From contig NZ_WFLM01000001.1 of assembly GCF_009208775.1 (NCBI RefSeq), positions 62,001 through 126,000 on the forward strand: 64,000 nt of DNA. The letters are read 5' to 3'. Position 1 is the first letter of the stretch. The number at the start of each line of letters is the position of its first letter. Origin of the DNA: Silvanigrella paludirubra. GTDB lineage: Bacteria > Bdellovibrionota_B > Oligoflexia > Silvanigrellales > Silvanigrellaceae. Below are positions 47,158 to 55,889 of the stretch, piece after piece. The translations under genes and the position numbers were made by a program. The notes under the pieces are model-generated. The model was not told the DNA's origin. It saw only the letters and a list, made by a program, of their open reading frames with translations, and made no database searches.

Positions 47158-47954
47158 TTTTTTAATCCTGGAATAAATTGAAAAGAATCATTTTTTATTA
47201 TTTTTTGAATACGCTCATTTTCAATAAATTTGTTTAATGTAATTGCTTCATCTTTGTTTATCATATTGTCATTTGGATTTCTTAAAGAAATGCTAAAGTT
47301 GGCATACTGTTTCATAAATGTAATTATTTTAACTTCTTCAGGATAAATATAAAAACTTATAGAATTTGCGGAAGAAACGTTTGTTTTTTCTTCTATTTGA
47401 TCATTTATTCCTACTATTTTAATGTTTTGTAAAATAGTTTCGGTCACTTTTCCAAAATTGGGAATGTTTAAATGAGCAATAAGATCGATTTTATCTCCAA
47501 TTTTAAGAAGTGTTCCATAATTTCCAAAATCGATGTCCAAAACAAAAAGTCTTTTTCCATTAGGTATTTTTTCAGGGACAGAGTTTTTTTGAAAAGGACT
47601 CATAAATAAATCTTTTAATAGAGGAGTATTTTCTTTTATTGTAATTAAGATTTTTTTACCAATGTATTGGTCTATTTCATTACTATCAATAAAAAAAGAA
47701 TTTGACTCGTTTGATTTTATTTCACTTAACTTAAAATCATTTTCATTTACAATCTGTCCCTGAAGCAAATTATTTTTTGCAATTAATATAGATTTCATAT
47801 TTTGTTCTGGATTTGATGATTGCGAAATAGATTTAAAAATTAAAAATTGAATTAAGGTTATTATAATTGCATAAAAAGACGTTATGAATAATTTCTTTTT
47901 ATTATTTCTCTTTTTTTCTAAATTATTATCTTTTAATTCATTCCATTCAATCAT
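47154..47954 (-). CDS. cpaB: CpaB/RcpC-like pilus assembly protein
   Basis: A 266-residue protein with one N-terminal membrane helix (about 22-42) and periplasmic SAF-like (ILIAKNNLLQGQIVNENDFKL in overlapping parts) and RcpC regions (LKIGDKIDLIAHL, FYIYPEEVKIITFMKQYANFSISLR in overlapping parts). CpaB helps the secretin assemble and stabilises the periplasmic part of the Tad machine. The gene follows flp by 17 nt. Confidence 0.85.
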   Translation of the reverse strand: MIEWNELKDNNLEKKRNNKKKLFITSFYAIIITLIQFLIFKSISQSSNPEQNMKSILIAKNNLLQGQIVNENDFKLSEIKSNESNSFFIDSNEIDQYIGKKILITIKENTPLLKDLFMSPFQKNSVPEKIPNGKRLFVLDIDFGNYGTLLKIGDKIDLIAHLNIPNFGKVTETILQNIKIVGINDQIEEKTNVSSANSISFYIYPEEVKIITFMKQYANFSISLRNPNDNMINKDEAITLNKFIENERIQKIIKNDSFQFIPGLKK

Positions 47955-47971
47955 ATTATATCCAAAAAATA

Positions 47972-48259
47972 TTATAAGTTTTCACTATTAAAGATGTCTT
48001 CATTTTCTTTGATAGAAGTATTACCAGTAACTTTTGAAGCATTTTTTTGTGCTTTATCAGCAGCAGAATTGGCTTTTTTCTCTGACTCGCTTATTTTAGA
48101 TGTATCTTGACCCGCTATGGCTCCAGCTAGAGACGCAATTTTTGATTTCATAGCGCCACCAAAAAATGCTGTTGCTGCAATAGAAGCAACGGCAATTAAA
48201 CTTAGAATAATAGCGTACTCTGTTAGGCCTTGACCTAGTTCTGATTTTCTTTTTTGCAT
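47972..48259 (-). CDS. flp: Flp-type pilin
   Basis: A 95-residue pilin precursor. The class III leader ends at G9, cleaved before Q10 to give the mature start QGLTEYAIILSLIAV with Glu at +5 and Tyr at +6. The hydrophobic helix spans about 12-34. The C-terminal tail of about 45 residues is charged, Ala/Ser/Lys-rich and longer than in standard Flp pilins of 55-65 residues. It is the first gene of the minus arm, head to head with cpaC. Confidence 0.9.
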   Translation of the reverse strand: MQKRKSELGQGLTEYAIILSLIAVASIAATAFFGGAMKSKIASLAGAIAGQDTSKISESEKKANSAADKAQKNASKVTGNTSIKENEDIFNSENL

Positions 48260-48510
48260 TGTTTATTGTCTCCTTTTAAAATGCAATTGATTTATTCCTT
48301 TTTTATTTTGATTCTAAAACAGATTTTATATTTTCATTCTTTTCTTTGATTTTATTGTTAAAAAAATATTTTCTCTTTTTTAAGCTCTTTTTTTTAATTT
48401 ATTTCCCAAAAAAATTAGTAATTTATAAATATTTTGAAGTCGGTTAAAAGTCTCTTCCTAAAATCAAGAAAATAAATGAAATCTTGGATTCAATTTAGGA
48501 TGGGGTAGAT

Positions 48511-50406
48511 ATGTTGTTTTTAAATACAAAAAAAAATAAAGCAGAATTAAATTTAAATTTGATACTTAAAAAATCAGAAAACACAAAAAAAAATATAGTA
48601 TCATTGCTTATTCCAAAAAATCATTCTGAAAAAAAAGTAGGATTATTAAATCATATGAGTCTTCTTTCTAATGAAGGTTTATTATATAAAAATACTTATT
48701 TGTTTCATACCTTTGGTATGTTTTTTCCAATTGGTATAATTTGTTTTGATAAAAGTCATAAAATATTATCAAAACCAATTGTTATTCAAAAAAATTGTTT
48801 ATTTATTGTTCCCTTTAAAACAAAATATGTTGCAGAGGTAAATCATGAAATTATTGATAAAATAAATGATAGTCATTATTCCGATAAAGTCATAGTATAT
48901 AAAAATAAATTATTTTTTTATATTTTCAAATATTTGAAACAAATTTTATGTTTACATCTCTTTATATTTAGTTGTTTAATTTTTATGGCAGCCTATGCTG
49001 AGGATAGCTTAAAACTATCTTTAGGGCGTGATAAAACAATTGATCTTGGAAATGCACCTCAGAGTATTCAAAATTCAGACCCTGATATCCTTGATATACA
49101 GAGAGTAGGTTTGACAAATTCCATTAAATTAATTCCAAAACAAAATGGAAAAGTTAAATTAATTATTCAATATACGGGCGGTATTGAAAATATATGGAAT
49201 ATCCAAATTGGAAAAGAAGATAATTCTTATTCATCTAATTTAGGTGATATTTATACAGAAAATCAAAATTTATCTCTTCAAGTCATGGCTCGTTCCTTAA
49301 ATCAAATATCTGGGATAAAATATCAAATTAAAAATGGAAAAATAATTATTTTAGGTCATATTACAGATTATGAATCCTTTCGTAAGTTAGTGGTAGCTGT
49401 TGTTTCTAAACCAAATGTTTTTTTTCCTGCCTATAGTTTATCAAAAGAAATTGAAAATGCTGTTTTTAAATCAATTCAATCTGATTTAAAGTTATTTGGT
49501 GAAAGAGATTTGAGAATATTAAATAAATCAGGATTGTATTCTTTATCTGGAGTTCCTTCTTCGCCAATAGGAAAAAATAAATCTTGGCAATTTTTAAGTG
49601 CTTTAATTCCAAATTTAATTGATTCTACAAGTAATATGACAGGTGATAGTGCTATTATTCAAGTAAATCTTGAGTTTTTAGAAGTAGGAAAATCCGAAAA
49701 AATTGGGGCTGGTTTTCAGCAACCAGGAATGAATCAATCCATATCAGGTAGCTTATCTTTTGCTCCTAATTTATTATCCTCTGGAATATCACAACCTACA
49801 TTACAAATCGCACCTTTAACAACTTTATTAAAGGCATTACAAGAACGATCCTATGCAAGAAATTTAGCAAAGCCTGTTGTCATTACTCGTTCGGGAGAAA
49901 AAGCATCTTTTCTTGCTGGTGGTGAAGTTCCTATCGTAAGTTCATCCTTTAATACAAATGGACAAAGTTCAAGTGTTTCCTATAAACCTTTCGGAATTTT
50001 GTTTCACGTTACCCCAAATTTGCAAACAGATGGATCTATTTGGTTAAAATTAGATTTAGAAGTAAGTGATATATCAGAACAACTCAGTTATCAAAATGTA
50101 CCTGGTTTTACAACAAGAAGAGTCAATACAAATATCATTTTAAAAGATAAAAAATATGCAATTTTAAGCGGATTAGTCCAGACTAAAAATTCAAAAAATG
50201 TTGAAAGATTTCCAATTTTAGGAAGCATTCCTATTATTGGCGAATTGTTTAAAAGTAGAAGATTTAAAGATGATGAGTCTGAATTATGGGTTGCCGTTTC
50301 TGCTATGAGAGGTGACTTATTAGATGAAGATAAAGATGTTCAAGCCTTAATTGAGAATAAGTTTGCAAGTTTCAAAAAAAATATTACTGGAAGTTTATTA
50401 GATTAA
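48511..50406 (+). CDS. cpaC: CpaC/RcpA-like secretin with a DUF192-like N-terminal extension
   Basis: A 631-residue outer-membrane secretin. Residues about 165-230 match the pilus-formation N-domain (LKLSLGRDKTIDLGNAPQSI in part). Residues 385-610 form the secretin core: LEVGKSEKIGAGF, FLAGGEVPIVSSS, GILFHVTPN, PGFTTRRVNT and PIIGELFKSRRF. The oddity is residues 1-133, which precede the only export signal (membrane segment about 134-160, cleavage after YAE or AYA). Residues 45-110 resemble the DUF192 family, in particular FHTFGMFFPIGIICFD. I saw no alternative ATG that would remove this part before the signal. Confidence 0.9.
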   Translation: MLFLNTKKNKAELNLNLILKKSENTKKNIVSLLIPKNHSEKKVGLLNHMSLLSNEGLLYKNTYLFHTFGMFFPIGIICFDKSHKILSKPIVIQKNCLFIVPFKTKYVAEVNHEIIDKINDSHYSDKVIVYKNKLFFYIFKYLKQILCLHLFIFSCLIFMAAYAEDSLKLSLGRDKTIDLGNAPQSIQNSDPDILDIQRVGLTNSIKLIPKQNGKVKLIIQYTGGIENIWNIQIGKEDNSYSSNLGDIYTENQNLSLQVMARSLNQISGIKYQIKNGKIIILGHITDYESFRKLVVAVVSKPNVFFPAYSLSKEIENAVFKSIQSDLKLFGERDLRILNKSGLYSLSGVPSSPIGKNKSWQFLSALIPNLIDSTSNMTGDSAIIQVNLEFLEVGKSEKIGAGFQQPGMNQSISGSLSFAPNLLSSGISQPTLQIAPLTTLLKALQERSYARNLAKPVVITRSGEKASFLAGGEVPIVSSSFNTNGQSSSVSYKPFGILFHVTPNLQTDGSIWLKLDLEVSDISEQLSYQNVPGFTTRRVNTNIILKDKKYAILSGLVQTKNSKNVERFPILGSIPIIGELFKSRRFKDDESELWVAVSAMRGDLLDEDKDVQALIENKFASFKKNITGSLLD

Positions 50407-50415
50407 GGAATAAAT

Positions 50416-51258
50416 ATGATTTTAATTTACGACTATAATAATTCAATATTACATTTTAGTTATTGTAATAAGGATGAGACTAGCCCTTATAGAGGTATTT
50501 TAATTAAATCTTTTGAGAAAATATGTTTTGAAAATAACGTATTTTGTTTGGTTTTAAATCTAAAATTGAAAAACAGTATTTTTATTCCTGACTTTCGTTA
50601 TTATCTTAAAAATAAATTTTTTAAATTAGTTATTTTATATTTTTTTGTATTCATTTATAAAATTTATCTTTTTTGTAATTTTATCTCTTTAAAATTAAGT
50701 AAAATTAATTATAAAAATAAAAAAATTATGAATCATTTTGTAATAATAATTATTTTACTTATATGCTTATTTCGTTTTATTATATGCGGTTTTTATGTAG
50801 ATAAAAATAAAAATGAGGAAAAATTAAACATTTCTTTATTAGATTGGAGAAAAATAATTTTCCAAATGCCAATTAATAAATCTATTGAAGTAAACAAATT
50901 TTTTTATTTTGAAAGTAATTTTCCAATTATTAAAGGAATTCATGATTTTTATGTTCTGCCCATTCAGTTAGAGAATTTAAATAAGGATTATCCGGATAGA
51001 TATATTGCGGTCTCATTTAAAGAGATAATATCAATGGATAAAAAATTAAATTTAATTAAACTATCAAATAAATTTAGTTGTTTAAATGAAAATAAAGATA
51101 GTTATTTTATTTTTTTAATTCATAAAAATATTGATATACTTTTATTTGAAAAAAAAAGTCAGGTTTCTAATATTCAAAAATTTATTTTAGTTCCTCAATC
51201 AAATTTTATAGATAAAGCAAATTTGAAAAATATTTGTAATTATATTCCTCTGATTTAG
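50416..51258 (+). CDS. Tad-locus membrane protein of unknown function
   Basis: A 280-residue protein encoded 9 nt after cpaC. An N-terminal soluble part (1-65) is followed by two hydrophobic segments (about 68-92 and 107-127), with a C-terminal soluble region of about 150 residues. Very rich in Ile, Lys, Asn and Phe. No domain recognised. Its place between cpaC and the pseudopilin genes suggests a structural or assembly role; fast divergence may hide a known Tad component. Confidence 0.65.
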   Translation: MILIYDYNNSILHFSYCNKDETSPYRGILIKSFEKICFENNVFCLVLNLKLKNSIFIPDFRYYLKNKFFKLVILYFFVFIYKIYLFCNFISLKLSKINYKNKKIMNHFVIIIILLICLFRFIICGFYVDKNKNEEKLNISLLDWRKIIFQMPINKSIEVNKFFYFESNFPIIKGIHDFYVLPIQLENLNKDYPDRYIAVSFKEIISMDKKLNLIKLSNKFSCLNENKDSYFIFLIHKNIDILLFEKKSQVSNIQKFILVPQSNFIDKANLKNICNYIPLI

Positions 51259-51269
51259 GGTTTTTAATA

Positions 51270-51941
51270 ATGATACATGAGAAATTATATATATATTCAT
51301 TTAAAGACAAAATCTATTATAATGTGGAAGATTTTTTTTCTTTGTTTAAAGATATTATTTATAAAAAAATTAATAAAAATTTATTTATGATTGAAATAAA
51401 AAATAAAAAAAATATTTTAAAATTGAATGAATTTTTTATTTATAATCAAGATATTTATTGTATTGTCAATAAATCATTTTCTCTATTTGTTTTTATAGTA
51501 GGAAATTTTACAGATTATTTTTTTATTTTAAGAGATATTGAAGGTGTAAAAAAAGTATTTTTTAATTTAATATTTTTAAGGTTTATTTTCCATTTTTTAT
51601 TAAAAATATTTATAAAAAATATTATTATAATAAAGTACACTATTGTATTTTTATTTTTAATTTCTTCTTTTTTTACGGAAAATGTGGTAAAAGAAAATAT
51701 AGATTTAATTAAGAATAGGCATCTGATTCAAAAAAAAATATATATTGGTTATCAAAAAATTATCCAAAATGCTAAAGAAGAAAAATTATCGGATAAAAAT
51801 GAAGTTATTATAAAAAGTGATATAAAAATAAATCATAATATAAATTTAAATAAAAAAAATAAATTCACAGAAAAATTAGACAAAGATACAAGGTATTTTT
51901 TAAATATTAAGAAAGGTCATAAAAAAAATGAAATTAAATAA
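51270..51941 (+). CDS. Tad-locus membrane protein of unknown function
   Basis: A 223-residue protein with hydrophobic segments near 65-85 and 100-138 and a Lys/Asn-rich hydrophilic C-terminus. It lies 11 nt after the previous gene and overlaps the tadE-like gene by 14 nt. Nothing recognised. It resembles its neighbour in layout (soluble head, paired membrane segments, soluble tail), so the two may be distant duplicates or partners. Confidence 0.6.
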   Translation: MIHEKLYIYSFKDKIYYNVEDFFSLFKDIIYKKINKNLFMIEIKNKKNILKLNEFFIYNQDIYCIVNKSFSLFVFIVGNFTDYFFILRDIEGVKKVFFNLIFLRFIFHFLLKIFIKNIIIIKYTIVFLFLISSFFTENVVKENIDLIKNRHLIQKKIYIGYQKIIQNAKEEKLSDKNEVIIKSDIKINHNINLNKKNKFTEKLDKDTRYFLNIKKGHKKNEIK

Positions 51942-52683
51942 TGAAAGTGGCCAAACTTTATTTGAGTATTTAATTGTCATAATTATTATTTTATTTTTAT
52001 CACTCTCAATTATAGAGATATCAAGATTATATGCTTTTAAAAATTATCTTCAAATTTTGACTCATGACTCGGCAAGTAAAATATCTCATTCTCATTTATA
52101 TCTTTTAAAAAATAATCTGTTAGATGATAAAAGTAAAAATTATAAATTAGAAAAAGAAATAAAAAAAAATATAGAGCTTAATTTAAATCATTTTATGACA
52201 TCGCACTTGTCATTTGATTTTAATAAGAATAATTCTTTGCTATATTTAAATGAACATAATATTTCATTAAATATAGAATTTATAAATCGTTATAATGAAT
52301 TAAATACACCTGGTGTTTATATGAAAATAAATGCTTGTTTACCTGTTTTATTTTCGGGGTTTTTTCGGAATTATCTTTATCAAAAAAAGAATCTTCCGCA
52401 AATTGGAAAAAAAGTAAATGAAAAAATATCAGAAGATAAAGCAGCTTCAAGAAATTGCCTTGGTTATTATTCCTCTAATTCAATATGGACACCTTTGTTT
52501 TGGTTTCGGGTGCGCACAAGCTCCTTTTTTCCTTGGCCTGCTTCCTCATCTATTTATCAAAAAGGATTTGCAGTTCCAAATAAATTTTATGGGCTGGAAA
52601 ATGATTTGAATCAAAGCACTTTGCAAGCAATTCAGAACAATAATTTAACTTTATTTTTTCAAGAATATAAAAAGGAATTTTAA
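51928..52683 (+). CDS. TadE-like pseudopilin
   Basis: A 251-residue minor pilin. The N-terminus NNESGQTLFEYLIVIIII has the prepilin site after G8 with Glu at +5, followed by a hydrophobic helix. The remainder is periplasmic, with a few Cys. TadE-type proteins prime or cap Flp pili. Its stop codon shares a base with the next start. Confidence 0.8.
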   Translation: MKLNNESGQTLFEYLIVIIIILFLSLSIIEISRLYAFKNYLQILTHDSASKISHSHLYLLKNNLLDDKSKNYKLEKEIKKNIELNLNHFMTSHLSFDFNKNNSLLYLNEHNISLNIEFINRYNELNTPGVYMKINACLPVLFSGFFRNYLYQKKNLPQIGKKVNEKISEDKAASRNCLGYYSSNSIWTPLFWFRVRTSSFFPWPASSSIYQKGFAVPNKFYGLENDLNQSTLQAIQNNNLTLFFQEYKKEF

Positions 52684-53813
52684 TGTTTAAATCTCAAAAA
52701 AATAAAAATCAAGAAGGACAAGCTTTAGTAAGTGGTCTTATACTTCTTATTTTTACTTTATTTTTTTCAATTTATTTTTTATTTATTTCGGAATCTTATT
52801 CTCGTAATTATTCTAATATTCAAAAGGCTAGAGAGTCAACGTTAAGAGAATCTTCAAAAATAGCCAATTTAATAAATCAAATCACTATAAATAATCAATT
52901 AATATTACAGTCAATATCTGTTGCTGAAGATGCCTATGCGGAGGCAGCAGAGATTGGTTTATATATCTCATTTAATCAGCCATACTGGGAAAGTTATGGA
53001 ATATTAAATCAGAAAAACTATTCATTAAATCATTTATTATTATCAGATAAAACTAAAAATTCTTTAAACTTAATTTATTCTTCCCTCTTAAACAAATCTG
53101 CAAGAGGATTATTTTTAGCAAAATCTTTATCTGAAAAAAATAAAAAAATAATTGAGAAAATACCAAATCAAATCTCAATTCATTTTATTCGATCTTCAAA
53201 TGCGGATGTTTTTTGTTTTTCATTGGAAAGCAGAAATAAATATTATCAAAAACCTGGATTTCATAATATCCCCATTTATGAAAATTTGTATCATTTTTAT
53301 CTTGAAAAAAAAGGATGTAAGTTAACACAAAGCAGAGGTTTGTATGGTTTTTTAAATTCACAATTACCGTTGATTTTTTCTTCTGAGTCTGATGATATTC
53401 TTTCCTATAAATCATTTAACACAATATTAAATAATGATTATTATGGAATTTGGTATGTAGATCCTAATAAATATAAAGAATTTTTTAATTCTTTATATTT
53501 TCATTCTGGAAGTTTTGTCGAAGAAAACTCCAAGTTTACAGTAATTTCAAAATATCTTTCAAAAATACCTTTTTTTCAAAATATAAAAATTGATCAAAAA
53601 GAAATTTTTTCTGGTTTTTCTAAAATAATAAATGTACGAGTTACACATCCTTATTTTTATTGTCAATCAAATAAAAATCAATTTGGTGATTTTATTCTTG
53701 AAGAAGATTTTTTAAACATAGATCAATGTGCTTTTAATAAAAATTATTTTATAAAATCCTTTTTTTATCCCAATTGGATATCTCTCATTTCAAAAGAAGT
53801 TGATAAAAAATGA
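52683..53813 (+). CDS. TadG/TadE-like pseudopilin
   Basis: A 376-residue protein with NQEGQALVSGLILLIFTLFF at the N-terminus: Gly-Gln at a prepilin-like junction, then one membrane helix. Ser instead of Glu at +5 means cleavage by the pilin peptidase is uncertain. The large periplasmic region has several Cys and no recognised domain. One of three consecutive TadE/G-like genes. Confidence 0.7.
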   Translation: MFKSQKNKNQEGQALVSGLILLIFTLFFSIYFLFISESYSRNYSNIQKARESTLRESSKIANLINQITINNQLILQSISVAEDAYAEAAEIGLYISFNQPYWESYGILNQKNYSLNHLLLSDKTKNSLNLIYSSLLNKSARGLFLAKSLSEKNKKIIEKIPNQISIHFIRSSNADVFCFSLESRNKYYQKPGFHNIPIYENLYHFYLEKKGCKLTQSRGLYGFLNSQLPLIFSSESDDILSYKSFNTILNNDYYGIWYVDPNKYKEFFNSLYFHSGSFVEENSKFTVISKYLSKIPFFQNIKIDQKEIFSGFSKIINVRVTHPYFYCQSNKNQFGDFILEEDFLNIDQCAFNKNYFIKSFFYPNWISLISKEVDKK

Positions 53814-54823
53814 AATCTCTTAAATTTTATGAAAGTGGCCAGTCCTTGGTTGAAATGCTTTTTATTTTGCCCGTCTTTTTTATGATATTAGCAGGGTTTA
53901 TTTTTATTTATCAAAATCAGATGCGTATTTTTAGTGATGAGAGTTCGCAAAGTGCTCTTATGCTTTCGGAATCCTATTTTGATTATGAAGAGAAACAACA
54001 AGCTCACTGGGCAAGTGCAAAAGAAGACTCGAACGATTTAATAAAGAAACAAACGGAACAAAGCTTAAATCCTAGTTCTTTTTTTAAGAAAAGTGTGGAT
54101 TTAAAAAATGGTGTTTTTTTAGATAAAAAACCAATTAAAAGGCATGAGCAAATTCGGTCCTGTTCTTCTGAATCCTTGTACCAGGTTTTGCTGAAAGAGA
54201 ATGGACGCTTTGAGTTGACGACATGCGCTTCGAGCTCAGCCTATGAAAATCTTGAAAGCAGGTTTGATCCCAATTATAAAGCAGACCCGCTGTCATATTA
54301 TGGCTATTCGCTTTATTTCCCTCAGAGTGAATTTATTTGGTCACATCGGCAATTTGCAGCAGCATATGCGGCTCAATCCTTTTCTCAGAGTGCTCAAGGA
54401 AATCTCTTTTCGAAACAGCAAGCTTCTTTATCTCTTCCTGATAGAAGTAATTTTAATACAAACTGCTTTATGCAGCCTTTTGATCCTCAATGTTCTTTAG
54501 AGCCTGTAGCAAAAATTTTTTCGCGCACAGCAAAAGATTCTTCTAAGTTACAAATATCATTATGCTATTCAGAGGCGGCACTTGCTTGTGCTCCCACGGG
54601 ACCCGCTCTCCCTGCCTGTCTTGCAGCTAAATTATCTCAAATAATCAATGCTTTAGAGCTTGGCGTAGAGTCTTGGGTTTGTCCAAATACGAATACGGCT
54701 TTGAAAGCATCCCAAAATAGGGTGCGAGAATTGATTTTTGCTTATTCTTCGATCATATTTAACAAAGAAGTTGCTTTTAGAAGCGAAATTTTGATAAATA
54801 ACGCAGCAAATAAAAAAAATTAA
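53810..54823 (+). CDS. TadE-like pseudopilin
   Basis: A 337-residue protein beginning KFYESGQSLVEMLFILPVFF, a TadE signature with the cleavage site after G10 and Glu at +5. The periplasmic part is rich in Ser, Gln and Ala and holds about eight cysteines, suggesting disulfides. Base composition is noticeably less AT-rich than the two genes before it. Overlaps the previous gene by 4 nt and ends the plus arm of the locus. Confidence 0.8.
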   Translation: MKSLKFYESGQSLVEMLFILPVFFMILAGFIFIYQNQMRIFSDESSQSALMLSESYFDYEEKQQAHWASAKEDSNDLIKKQTEQSLNPSSFFKKSVDLKNGVFLDKKPIKRHEQIRSCSSESLYQVLLKENGRFELTTCASSSAYENLESRFDPNYKADPLSYYGYSLYFPQSEFIWSHRQFAAAYAAQSFSQSAQGNLFSKQQASLSLPDRSNFNTNCFMQPFDPQCSLEPVAKIFSRTAKDSSKLQISLCYSEAALACAPTGPALPACLAAKLSQIINALELGVESWVCPNTNTALKASQNRVRELIFAYSSIIFNKEVAFRSEILINNAANKKN

Positions 54824-54834
54824 AAAAACTTGTT

Positions 54835-54871
54835 ACGAATGCTTGACTGATCTTGCATTCGTGTATTAGTC
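54835..54871 (+). promoter_or_regulatory. tRNA-Phe promoter region with a perfect 8-bp inverted repeat
   Basis: TTGACT (54843-54848) and a TATTAG-like -10 (54864-54869) precede the tRNA by about 20 nt, with a short 15-nt spacer. The -35 lies in the loop of an inverted repeat ACGAATGC (54835-54842) / GCATTCGT (54855-54862). No T run follows the repeat, so it does not look like a terminator for the Tad genes. Confidence 0.4.
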
Positions 54872-54889
54872 ACAGTCCTACCAAAGGTT

Positions 54890-54965
54890 GGCGCTTTAGC
54901 TCAGTCGGTAGAGCAGTGGACTGAAAATCCACGTGTCCCCAGTTCGATTCTGGGAGGCGCCACCA
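54890..54965 (+). tRNA. tRNA-Phe (GAA)
   Basis: A complete 76-nt cloverleaf including an encoded CCA end. Acceptor GGCGCTT pairs with AGGCGCC (one G-U), the discriminator is A73, and the D-arm GCTCAGTCGGTAGAGC is present. The anticodon GAA is at 54923-54925 in loop CTGAAAA, and the T-loop is TTCGATT. Confidence 0.97.
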
Positions 54966-55058
54966 TCCTTTACTTCCCCTTCTTTTTTCTATTATCTCCT
55001 TTTTAAAAATACCTAAATGCAGTAAGTGTGTGGTCTTCTTTTAAAGTAAGGTAAATGT

Positions 55059-55730
55059 ATGCGTCCTAAGTCTTATTCTAATTTATCTCAATCTGTTTCT
55101 CAGTATGTCGAAAATTTACTACAAATAGACAATGATCCTAATTTACAACAAGTCATGCAAATTGCGAAAAAACGGGGAACGCCTCCTTTGCAGGTTGTTC
55201 CAACGGACGGTCGTAATTTAGAAGTGTTTGCTAGAACCGTTCAAGCAAGAAAAATTGTGGAAATTGGCACATTATGTGGTTATTCAGCCGTATTTTTAGC
55301 AAATGCCCTTCCAGAAGACGGAAAGCTTTATACCTGTGAGCACAGCACTCACCACGCCGCTGTGGCAAGCGAAGTTTTTCAAAATTTAGGCCTCTCTCAT
55401 AAAATTGAAATAAAAATAGGGAAGGCGCTTGATACTCTCCCAAGTCTTGTTCGTGAAGGTCCTTTTGACCTTATTTTTATCGATGCTGATAAAGCGAATT
55501 ACCCAAAATATTTTGATTGGGCGGTAGAAAATTTAAGATCAGGCGGTCTTCTGATTGCGGATAACGTTTTTGTTTTTGGATTTGTAGGTAATGAAGAACT
55601 CCCACAAGGAGAATTAGCAAATTTAATACTTGCTATGCGCAATTTTAACGAAAAATGTGTAAAAGATAAAAGGCTTGTTACTACCTTTTTACCAACTGGA
55701 GAAGGTATGATGGTTGCTGTGAAAAAGTAA
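55059..55730 (+). CDS. class I SAM-dependent O-methyltransferase
   Basis: A 223-residue methyltransferase of the caffeoyl-CoA/catechol O-methyltransferase family (Methyltransf_3). The SAM motif is VEIGTLCGYSAVFLANALP, followed by the acidic strand YTCEHS, the metal-binding LIFIDADKANY and the second metal site IADNVFVFG. Soluble, family length. It follows tRNA-Phe but is likely separately transcribed. Substrate unknown. Confidence 0.9.
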   Translation: MRPKSYSNLSQSVSQYVENLLQIDNDPNLQQVMQIAKKRGTPPLQVVPTDGRNLEVFARTVQARKIVEIGTLCGYSAVFLANALPEDGKLYTCEHSTHHAAVASEVFQNLGLSHKIEIKIGKALDTLPSLVREGPFDLIFIDADKANYPKYFDWAVENLRSGGLLIADNVFVFGFVGNEELPQGELANLILAMRNFNEKCVKDKRLVTTFLPTGEGMMVAVKK

Positions 55731-55844
55731 TCTTCTTCATAAAATGTTTTGAGTTTAAATTTGTTACTTATTTAAGAGAATGCTAAAAATCTAAAAATAT
55801 ATTTTTTTAATGTAATATTAAGTTAGATATTATCAGATGAAAAT

Positions 55845-55882
55845 AAAAAAAATCCAACAAATGATTTTACGTCGGATTTTTT
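55845..55882. terminator. bidirectional intrinsic terminator
   Basis: Arms AATCCAAC (55851-55858) and GTCGGATT (55871-55878) pair with one wobble and are flanked by A/T runs on both sides. It lies between the convergent O-methyltransferase and transglutaminase genes and can serve both. Confidence 0.8.
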
Positions 55883-55889
55883 AATGAAA

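Noticed and set aside
54890..54965. tRNA-Phe as an integration site for a mobile island
   Set aside because: No integrase, and I found no direct repeat of the tRNA 3' end in the window.
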